Below, piece by piece: positions 57,303 to 64,000 of a DNA stretch of 64,000 nt. The first letter of the stretch is position 1. Each line of letters starts with the position of its first letter. The notes under the pieces were generated by a model. It was given only the letters and a program-made list of their open reading frames with translations, was not told the origin of the DNA and searched no databases. The stretch comes from Prostheceraeus crozeri (taxonomy: Eukaryota; Platyhelminthes; Polycladida; Euryleptidae), in NCBI GenBank assembly GCA_907163375.1, contig CAJQUW010003423.1:91220-155219 (forward strand). Direction: 5' to 3'. Made by a program: the position numbers and the translations under genes.

Positions 57303-57353
57303 GGTGTGATATCCGGCGCGTCGCTTCGCTTCGCTCGCGCCGGATATCACACC
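57303..57353. repeat. Perfect 18-bp-stem hairpin
   Basis: GGTGTGATATCCGGCGCG (57303-57320) and its exact reverse complement (57336-57353) flank a 15-base loop made of TCGCT units. It is GC-rich within AT-rich surroundings. It lies between two small genes of the virus-like element and could be a terminator-like, processing or replication structure. Confidence 0.9.
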
Positions 57354-57396
57354 TTGCGAGAATTTTTCAAAATTTAGGTGGTCTCCAAATTTCGAA

Positions 57397-57517
57397 AATT
57401 TAAGTTGTCTCAAAATATCACGTAATCGAAAATTTAAGTTGTCTCAAAATATCACGTGGTCTAAGAATTTTGAAAATATAGGCAGACGACAATTTAAGTT
57501 GTCTCAAAATATCACGT
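57397..57517. repeat. Three 27-bp iterons
   Basis: A 27-base unit starting AATTTAAGTTGTCTCAAAAT and ending ATCACGT occurs at 57397-57423, 57431-57457 and 57491-57517, with identical cores and partly conserved flanks (AGTC/GGTC after each). The iterons lie between the hairpin and the start codon at 57576, where upstream regulatory or replication-protein sites would sit. Confidence 0.85.
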
Positions 57518-57575
57518 AGTCTCAATATACCAGAAGATTGTATTCAAACTATTTATTCAAAATATTTCTTTAAAA

Positions 57576-57900
57576 ATGGAAACCTCACAAATGGAAGAAA
57601 CCGCAACGGGGACGGCGACGACGAAAATGGAAGAAACTTCGAGAATATATCCTTCGTTATCACAGTTAAAAATAAGTGAATTGAATAAAGAAAAACACAA
57701 GGATAGAGTTAGGTATATGAAAGATAAGGAATCTCAATTATTATTAAGATTAGAGCATCATGATAAATTAAGTAAGAGATAGACTAAAGTTAAGAATGTA
57801 ACACAAGGAATTGGCATATTCTTAACAATAAGTTTAGGAGTATTTACAATTGTTATATCATCTGGCGTTCTTACAATTCCAGTAGTTGCTACTACTCTGT
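57576..57900 (+). pseudogene. Fossil part: small membrane-type protein
   Basis: It begins METSQMEETATGTATTKMEE with a Thr/Glu-rich head, then a charged helical part (NKEKHKDRVRYMKDKESQLL). The region then encodes a hydrophobic stretch of membrane-segment type (IFLTISLGVFTIVISSGVLT). The architecture of charged coiled coil plus C-terminal hydrophobic segment is seen in small accessory proteins of Polinton-type elements. Function unknown. The start carries the CTTTAAAAATG box shared with other genes of the element. Confidence 0.4.
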
Positions 57901-58055
57901 GAAACAATGAGATTTTAATTGTACGTTAGCCAAGTTGTTTTAATTCTTTCCAGTGCGTCAGCACACCCGCATGACGTCAAGACATCTGCCAGCTGTACTG
58001 TTTTCATTTCTCTCTCTCGTCTGTCATTGTATCGTGTGCTGCGCTGTGATCAGTC

Positions 58056-58723
58056 ATGACACAAGAAGTTATCGAAGAGCAGTCAAACATTATTGCTACG
58101 TTTCCGGAGTTATTTGCAGAAATTTCAAAACGATATATTTCCAATGATAAGAAGGAAGAATATAACACTTTTATCATTGAACAAATGGAGAAATTTCCTA
58201 TTATTTTTGACCCTACATTTTTTGATAAGGAGAGAAAGCGGAGAAGAAAAGCAAAACGCTTACTCGTGAAAGAAAAGAAAGAGAAAGGGGTGGAAAGATT
58301 GACGACCTTCGTCATCAATTATCGACGTCTTTATCTACCCGATATGAATTTGTGGATTCCTTAGAAGACTTTGTTGAGCCTTCAGGAGATACTGCTAAAG
58401 CCATTGTAAATTTAAATACTCTTTATGTGATGGAAAAGAAAAATAACGTTATTAACATAATGATGAAAATCTACGTGGGAAAACACGCGAATTATTTACT
58501 AGATCTGTGTGAAAAGGATAAGACATACTTTCAGCATTTATTGCAAACTAATAACATTTCTTATTCAAGGACTGAAATTGCATTTCCAATTAAATTAGGT
58601 AAGATGGCATCTATTTTTCCAAAGATTTGTAGACTAAATGTACCCTTTCGTTTTCTGAAATCGAATTTATCATTGTTAGAAGATTGTCTTCGGAAATATG
58701 AAAGCTTTTGGAAAGAAGCTTAA
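58056..58723 (+). pseudogene. Fossil part: unrecognised lysine-rich proteins
   Basis: Two consecutive coding-like stretches. The first starts TQEVIEEQSNIIATFPELFA and has a strongly basic segment (KERKRRRKAKRLLVKEKKEK). The second contains KKNNVINIMMKIYVGKHANY, DLCEKDKTYFQHLLQTNNIS and LEDCLRKYESFWKEA. No motif is recognised. The basic cluster would suit a nucleic-acid-binding or nuclear protein. The second ends immediately before the tandem array. Confidence 0.4.
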
Positions 58724-58724
58724 A

Positions 58725-59394
58725 AGTAGTAGCTGATTTTATTTTCTTTTACTGGAGAACGAAAGTTCGTTGTCCACGGTGTGGACATGTTGTTAATGCA
58801 ATTTGTAATATTATAGTTAATAGACGATTGTTTTAAAGAAGTTGAATAGTAGTAGCTGATTTTATTTTCTTTTACTGGAGAACGAAAATTCGTTGTCCAC
58901 GGTGTGGACATGTTGCTAATGCAATTTGTAATGTTATAGTTAATAGACGATTGTTTTAAAGAAGTTGAATAGTAGTAGCTGATTTTATTTCCTTTTACTG
59001 GAGACCGAAAATTCGTTGTCCACGGTGTGGACATGTTGTTAATGCAATTTGTAATATTATAGTTTACAGACGATTGTTTTAAAGAAGTTGAATAGTAGTA
59101 GCTGATTTTAGTTTCTTTTACTGGAGAACGAAATTTCGTTGTCCACGGTGTGGACATGTTAATGCAATTTGTAATATTATAGTTAATAGACGATTGTTTT
59201 AAAGAAGTTGAATAGTAGTAGCTGATTTTATTTCCTTTTACTGGAGACCGAAAATTCGTTGTCCACGGTGTGGACTTGTTGTTAATGCAATTTGTAATAT
59301 TATAGTTAACAGACGATTGTTTTAAAGAAGTTGAATAGTAGTAGCTGATTTTAGTTTCTTTTACTGGAGAACGAAAATTCGTTGTCCACGGTGT
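58725..59394. repeat. Tandem array, 123-bp unit, 5.5 copies
   Basis: Units start at 58725, 58848, 58971, 59094, 59214 and 59337 (periods 123, 123, 123, 120, 123); the sixth is partial. Each has the dyad TGTCCACGGTGTGGACA and an AACGAA-AA-TTCGTT dyad. All periods are multiples of three, and on the minus strand the array stays open as a 41-residue repeat (TPWTTNFRSPVK, KISYYYSTSLKQSS, INYNITNCIN) of about 248 residues in total. Whether this is a protein or a DNA-binding-site array is undecided. Copies differ by only a few bases, so the array is young. Confidence 0.9.
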
Positions 59395-59525
59395 TAACAT
59401 CAATATTTGTAGACTTGTGTGGTTGCATTTTTGTAAATATACATGTACCCAAATTGAAATATCCATGTGTTGTTTTTAATTTCACATTTACGGGAATATA
59501 ATAGAAATATTTTTTATCTATAAAA

Positions 59526-59708
59526 ATGAGTAACATCATAAAAATATACGGCAAACAAACCACGTCAAATTTCGATTTAAATAAGATCGCAAATCAATTA
59601 GGAATAAAGAATTTTCACATATTGATGAGAAATGAATTGCAGTTGATTAAAGATGTGCGAAGCACTAGCTCTGCTAATAAACCGATTCCTTACGATGTAA
59701 CGTTTTAA
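59526..59708 (+). pseudogene. Fossil part: protease N-terminal duplicate
   Basis: A short frame whose residues 10-40 (TSNFDLNKIANQLGIKNFHI, then LMRNELQ) repeat the beginning of the adenain-like protease gene 313 bases downstream. It is therefore a partial tandem duplicate carrying only the N-terminal segment. Start box CTATAAAAATG. Confidence 0.65.
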
Positions 59709-59838
59709 TTTAGATTAAATTAAATCATTTCAAATTCGAATAAGTAGTAAGGAAAGTCATCATTATGCGTCAGTTTTTTAACTCCATACCCCCCTTCTGA
59801 CTTCTAGGGGTCCCTATAAAATTTTTTTTTATTTTTAA

Positions 59839-60277
59839 ATGTCTAGCATTGCCGAGTTCTTTAATTTATATGGAACGCAAACAACTACAAATTTTGATCT
59901 AAAGAAAATTGCTAATCAATTGGGAATAAAGAATTTTCACATATTGATGAGAGACGAATTACAATTCCTAAAAAATAAGCCATCTATAAATTTCATAACA
60001 AATCTTCACACATCAGATGAAAAAGGAGTACATTGGTCTACGGGAAAAAAGAAATATAAACGGTTCTAATTATTATTTTGACTCTTATGGATTGCCTCCA
60101 ACAAATGAAGTCAAAGAATTACTTGGAAATGGAATTTATAATACATTTCAAATTCAAAAACCAGGAACAACTTACTGTGGACAATTATATCTTTATGTTT
60201 TATTGAAATCACAAAAAGGAGTACCATTTCTTGATATTATGTTAGAATTGAATAATAATAATGATAATGATAATTAA
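59839..60277 (+). pseudogene. Fossil part: adenain-type cysteine protease
   Basis: Signature stretches of the adenovirus-type maturation protease (C5 family): N-terminal NFDLKKIANQLGIKNFHILM with RDEL, the VHWST His region, YYFDSYGLPPTNEV (acidic residue region), and GTTYCGQLYLYVLL with the Cys in the usual C-G-x-L context. In Polintons and adenoviruses this enzyme cleaves capsid and core precursors during particle assembly. The family is normally about 180-200 residues. The only recognised gene of the element on the plus strand, convergent with the integrase. The copy is interrupted. Confidence 0.75.
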
Positions 60278-60279
60278 AA

Positions 60280-61016
60280 ATCACTTCTCTGCAATTCATT
60301 TTGATAAAATCGGCCTCTGATATCTTCATCATCTAAATCTTTAATTTCATAAGTAATCGGATAAGTTTGATTTATTTTAGAAACTTCAAATATTTCTTTA
60401 GTCCAATAGCCAACAAAGCCTTTTTCAAATTTATTCTTATACTTAAATATTCGGATTACTCATTCGAATAATTGTTTTCGAATATTTTTTTCTTATCAAA
60501 TCAGTATCGTCAGAAGAATTCTTTGGAGTTTCTTCAATACCGGAATGAATCTTATTGTTATAATCTTCAACAATTCCTGGTAATATCTTCAACCATTTCT
60601 GATTTCCTTGTTCTGTAAATTTCTTGAATAATTTATTTTTTAACGTCCGATTGAATCTTTCTATTACTACAGCCTTTCCTGCATTTTCAGTTGAATAAAC
60701 AGTTTCAAATAGTGCCTGAATATTTCTGTTATAAAACTCAGTCCCTTTATCAACGAAGAGCTTCCTTGGCTTTCTATTAGTTTCTTTAAAGATTTCTTCA
60801 AACGCATATTTAACTGACAAACCACTTTTGTTTTTTAAAGGTTTTGCCCAAGCGTATCGTGTATATAAATCTAGAACGGTCAATGCGTACTTAAGCCCTC
60901 TTTCATTCGGCATATGAATAAGATCAGCACTCCAAATATCATCTTTATTAAATACTTTTACTTTCAATAGATATTTCGGCTTTCTGAATTTTTTATGAAT
61001 TTCAGACGCGTAGGTT
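60280..61016 (-). pseudogene. Fossil part: retroviral-type integrase
   Basis: Integrase core (rve, RNase H fold) with KDDIWSADLIHMPNERGLKY (first Asp), KLFVDKGTEFYN (second Asp) and GKAVVIERFNRTLKNKLF (Glu), the D,D-35-E arrangement. Upstream of the core a short basic lead (EIHKKFRKP) is visible. Downstream, coding resembles the SH3-like basic C-terminal domain. Family role: inserts linear element DNA into the host genome. Very similar in style to Polinton/adintovirus integrases of cnidarians and other invertebrates. Minus strand, adjacent to the phospholipase-like gene. Confidence 0.85.
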
Positions 61017-61504
61017 TAAGAGTTATGAGTTTTGCCTAAACCCTGACCGAATAATATTTTAGCTTGTAAAGCTTTCTTAACAAACATTCTTTCAATTCTT
61101 TCTCTAAATGTAGGATTTTGAATACTATCTAATTCTTGAATCATCTTCTTATCAGCTACATGTCGAGAACTTAGGTTATGATTTCGATAAGCTAAATCAT
61201 GTCTATAAGCTGCTGCATCTACTCTGTTTATTGGTTCTTCACCTGGTTTTGGATTATTATTCTCATCTAGTATTATATCTAATCGAGTTCCTGGACTGGT
61301 ATATGAATGACCAGGAAGATGTTTTTCTTTTGAATATTTACTCCAAATAAATCCAGGAAAGTTTTCTAATGTTTTTTGTATGTCACCTCCGCTATGCTGA
61401 CAATTTGAGGTTTTATGTACTTTTAAGAGATAATTCAATAAATCGAAATTAGAAATTTTTAATTTAATTAAATTTTCGGAATTTGTAGAATTTGCGGAAT
61501 CCAT
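61016..61504 (-). CDS. Fossil part: phospholipase A2-like (VP1u-type) protein
   Basis: A frame of 162 residues with HLPGHSYTSPGTRLDIILDE, then EEPINRVDAAAYRHDLAYRN. This is the parvovirus VP1-type PLA2 signature: the Ca-binding loop (G-x-Y-x-x-P-G-T-x-L-D) and the catalytic His-Asp in RHDLAY. In parvoviruses the domain opens endosomal membranes during entry. Homologues occur in some Polinton/adintovirus-like elements. A Ser/Asn-rich lead precedes it. The start box CTTTAAAAATG fits the other genes of the element. Neighbours are integrase downstream and capsid-like region upstream. Confidence 0.85.
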   Translation of the reverse strand: MDSANSTNSENLIKLKISNFDLLNYLLKVHKTSNCQHSGGDIQKTLENFPGFIWSKYSKEKHLPGHSYTSPGTRLDIILDENNNPKPGEEPINRVDAAAYRHDLAYRNHNLSSRHVADKKMIQELDSIQNPTFRERIERMFVKKALQAKILFGQGLGKTHNS

Positions 61505-61561
61505 TTTTAAAGATAAAAAAATTTTTGAAGATAAAATAAAAAATATGTTTTACCGAATTGA

Positions 61562-61646
61562 ACCTTGTTCAGAGGCTTTAGCCGATCGGACCAAAGGTCC
61601 TCAGGTTACTAACCTATAGAACTTTGTTCAGAGGCTTTAGCCGATC
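61562..61646. repeat. Two direct copies of a 22-bp motif
   Basis: CAGAGGCTTTAGCCGAT with a (C/T)TTGTT lead occurs at 61562-61586 and 61621-61645, and in inverted form at 63628-63652. The two copies here lie between the capsid-like region and the phospholipase gene. Confidence 0.85.
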
Positions 61647-62966
61647 CTAGCCATCTTTCCATTAAGAATTTCAATAGAATATTTTACATCAAACAATAAA
61701 CCATAAGCCATCAATGAAGTTGTGGAATCTTTCTTTTCAATATTAATTATTACATCACAACCAGTCTTGATAATATCTTCAGATTGTGCACTTAAATCGA
61801 AACAGAAAACAGGATATAAATGTCTCCAATCTCCAGGAGTTAATTGTGGTTCAGCTCCAAATTCTATACAAAGATTTCGATAAGAATCATATCCTTCCAT
61901 AAATTGATTATTGGTATCATCGAATCTTAATGGATCAATTGGATATCGGGTTTGATTTAATGAAACTTGTAAACTTCGAATTGTATTAATATCGAAGAGA
62001 TTGTTGTTCTTATCAAAACTTGGAGAATTATTTCTTTGAAAAGTTAGTAATAAATATCTTGGAGTATTCGCAGTTCTAGTAAAATGCCAGTTAAATCTTT
62101 CTTCGGAAAAAGTTACTGAACTAGCAGTACGCTTTAGAAAATTTACTGGAATTGGTTTGTTAGTGTTTAATCTATTTGCAATATCTAATTCGACCTCTAA
62201 GCTAGGAGTAACATGCTTGATCCACCATTCAAGTCTATCAATTTAAATTTATATGCTTTTTTTCCAGTCTTACCATAAAAGATTAATTCATTATTTGCTG
62301 TGCGATGAATTATTAATTTAAATTTTAATTGACATGATATTTTGTCATTATCTAAATATCCGAATAATGGAGACAATGACCAATTTACTGTCTGTTTACT
62401 TTTCTTGTAAAATTCACGTCTTTCTTTATGCGCAGTATTGTTTGTTTTATTTAAATGTTTTGCAATATTTTCTACATCTTTCGCAATTCCTGCTGCATCT
62501 GTTCCAGCGTGAGTTAAATCATCAACAATTATACCATCATTAGTATCAGGAAACCAGCCTTCGATTTCATACTTTTTATTATTTTCACCAATTGTTACAA
62601 ATCTAAGCATTGTATCAATTACACCTGGAGAATCACTTATTGTTTCTATATTTTGAGTTGCAACATCTAAACGCATTTGTGTAAATAATCTTGGAAAAAA
62701 TTATTCTCTAATGCAATATTATCGGTTTCTGGTAATGGTGTTGTAAAATTGTCATCACTATATAAAGAATATTCACAGTGTAAAAATGAATCAGGTAGAT
62801 ATATATAACTTTGTTGATTATCAACTTCAAAAATTAAATCTCCTCCAGTATTTACTCTACTGGAAGATCCGGGATTCATAGCAATTCTTATATAGTCATT
62901 CTTTTTTTGATTATAACTAACACCTGGTGGTTTATCTAATTCAAATTTATTTTCGATAAGCGACAT
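61637..62966 (-). pseudogene. Fossil part: capsid-like region
   Basis: From 62966 down: SYNQKKNDYIRIAMNPGSSS, DNQQSYIYLPDSFLHCEYSL, QTVNWSLSPLFGYLDND, and later NLCIEFGAEPQLTPGDWRHL. The region is about 430 codons, beta-rich with short polar loops, and its place beside a PLA2 gene and a protease is where the major capsid gene is found in Polinton-type elements. A double-jelly-roll capsid is my inference, not a motif match. The region is interrupted and not one open frame. Confidence 0.5.
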
Positions 62967-63073
62967 TTTTATAAAAAATAATTTGTCTTTTTGTTTTTTC
63001 TCACCCAGAAAAAAAATTTCTCACACAGAAAAAAATTTCTCACACCCAAAAAGATTTTTACTAAAATATATTT
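62967..63073. promoter_or_regulatory. AT-rich gap with TTTCTCACAC repeats
   Basis: Three near-identical TTTCTCACCCAGAAAAAAAA / TTTCTCACACAGAAAAAAA / TTTCTCACACCCAAAAA strings at about 62996-63050 lie between two minus-strand genes, directly upstream of the capsid-like gene start. The start itself carries a TTTATAAAAATG box. Probable promoter area of the element. Confidence 0.5.
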
Positions 63074-63511
63074 TTAGAATTTTGCTAAACCAGTACCTAA
63101 CTGCGTACCATTGCCTCTTATATCTTCAATTGAACGAACCGTAGGTTCTATGGCTACGCCTGATTTCTTCTCATGTTTACTCTCAGACCCTGCAGCTATG
63201 TTGGCAATTTTGTTTTTTGTTTCCTCTGAAAGTTTTTTTAATTTTTTTAGTTCTTCAGAATCATTCTTAAGTTTACGAATACTTTCTAGTTGTTTTAATT
63301 CGTTTTGAGACTTAACAGCATTTGATATTGCACTAGCTGTACTACCTATAGCAGCTGCTCCTTTTGCAGCAGATGTAATCAAATCTTTATTATTTTTAAT
63401 CAAGTTAGCGATACTTCCAACATTATCACTGATACCAGAAAAGATGCCATCTCCGCTGTTTACACTATCTCCTTCTTTTTGAATAGTTTCCACATTGTTA
63501 TAATGGTTCAT
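63074..63511 (-). CDS. Fossil part: small helical, possibly minor virion protein
   Basis: An open frame of 145 residues. The Gly/Ala-rich hydrophobic helix LITSAAKGAAAIGSTASAIS is followed by a Lys/Glu coiled-coil stretch (LKNDSEELKKLKKLSEETKN) and a short tail ending GNGTQLGTGLAKF. An amphipathic Ala/Gly helix next to a charged coil recalls membrane-active or core minor proteins of adenovirus-like capsids, but there is no sequence signature. It sits directly upstream of the capsid-like gene on the same strand. Confidence 0.5.
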   Translation of the reverse strand: MNHYNNVETIQKEGDSVNSGDGIFSGISDNVGSIANLIKNNKDLITSAAKGAAAIGSTASAISNAVKSQNELKQLESIRKLKNDSEELKKLKKLSEETKNKIANIAAGSESKHEKKSGVAIEPTVRSIEDIRGNGTQLGTGLAKF

Positions 63512-63649
63512 GTGCTATTTTTTGATTTGAAGCAAAATGTTTAAGATTGTATTTATAAATTATAGGCATTTTTTAGGAATAAATTTGTCTTTTGGAAAAA
63601 ATATTTACGTTAAGATTTACGTGCGTCATCGGCTAAAGCCTCTGGACAA

Positions 63650-63945
63650 GGTCCCATCAAGATTTACGTGTGTGAATGGACAACAACTTCGTGATAACTT
63701 TATTAATTTTCCGTTGCACTTTATCTATTGCGTCAAGCAGCGTGTGATGTATTTTAATTTCTTTTCTATTAACTTTCTTTTTTTGCTGATTCATCTTCAA
63801 CGCCGTTTTAAGAGCATTCAATTGAACTTTAAGAACATCTAACTGATTTTTAGCAGCATCTAACTGTTCTTTGTTTCCTTTAGAGTTTTCTTGTTTTACA
63901 GCATCTAACTGTTCTTGTTTTCCCTTATAGAGTTTTCATGTAAAT
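63650..63945 (-). pseudogene. Fossil part: coiled-coil frame with QLDA repeats
   Basis: Minus-strand coding-like sequence with heptad-type repeats (GNKEQLDAAKNQLDVLKVQL, EQLDAVKQENSKGNK), then a basic tail (IDKVQRKINKVITKLL). The repeat is visible in DNA as two or three copies of AGCATCTAACTGTTCTT. It lacks an evident start in the window. Possibly a fibre, tail or scaffold-type accessory gene; function unknown. Confidence 0.4.
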
Positions 63946-64000
63946 TTTACTAAATAACAATTACTAAATTGATTTTAGGAGTTTTCATTTTATCAACTTT

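Larger units (their letters stand above)
54811..64000. mobile_element. Polinton/adintovirus-like fossil, right end outside window
   Basis: An old virus-like element. Parts recognised, left to right: repeats, several small unknown genes, an adenain-type protease (plus strand), a retroviral-type integrase, a phospholipase A2-like domain, a capsid-like region and small structural-type genes (all minus strand). Integrase plus adenain protease plus capsid is the hallmark of Polintons/Mavericks and adintoviruses. No DNA polymerase B or packaging ATPase is clear; they may lie beyond 64000. The left boundary is uncertain. It looks fairly recent, since frames and repeats are well kept, but it is broken in about four to six places in the visible part. 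Confidence 0.8.

Noticed and set aside
57397-57517. CRISPR-like array
   Set aside because: Only three short repeats with unequal spacing in a eukaryotic virus-like element; no cas genes and no regular spacers.

Overview
This is an AT-rich animal (metazoan) genomic window, very likely from a marine invertebrate. The evidence is one conserved animal gene with canonical GT-AG introns, set in a dense, mostly decayed population of animal-type transposons. I cannot name the species.

Host gene. Five plus-strand exons (11437-11572, 18937-19151, 26989-27055, 31508-31622, 38716-38807) join in phase. They encode about 208 residues of the WD40 propellers of a WDR62/MAPKBP1-family protein, a JNK-pathway and spindle-pole scaffold. 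I see neither the preceding exon nor the following one (expected to carry the LASASRDRLIHV-type WD repeat), so the gene runs off at least one end of the window. The introns are 4.5-7.8 kb and filled with mobile elements.

Intron load, 1-54 kb. There are at least ten LINE fragments. The longest is a near-complete minus-strand endonuclease/RT element at 7531-10659. Others are an RTE-like element at 22.3-25.0 kb, two copies of a jockey/CR1-like family (13.5-16.1 kb minus, 32.8-34.4 kb plus), an R2-like remnant (34.7-36.1 kb) and another jockey/CR1-like remnant (36.7-38.4 kb). DNA transposons include a DD36D mariner-like element with intact 29-bp TIRs and TA duplications (4485-5883), a Harbinger-like element with TAA duplications (29269-31033), a hAT-like remnant, a possible piggyBac-like pair of ends, and a Crypton tyrosine-recombinase gene (51174-52141). 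There are also several small non-autonomous inverted-repeat elements, a 690-bp foldback and tRNA-derived SINEs.

Virus-like element, about 54.8 kb to beyond the right edge. It is a Polinton/adintovirus-like fossil. It carries a retroviral-type integrase, an adenain-type cysteine protease, a parvovirus-VP1-type phospholipase A2 domain, a capsid-like region and several small unrecognised genes. Non-coding structures include a 123-bp tandem array, a perfect 18-bp-stem hairpin next to three iterons, a shared AT-rich start-site box, and a dispersed motif in both orientations. It looks fairly young but is interrupted at a handful of places. No DNA polymerase B or packaging ATPase is clearly visible, and the element continues past base 64000.
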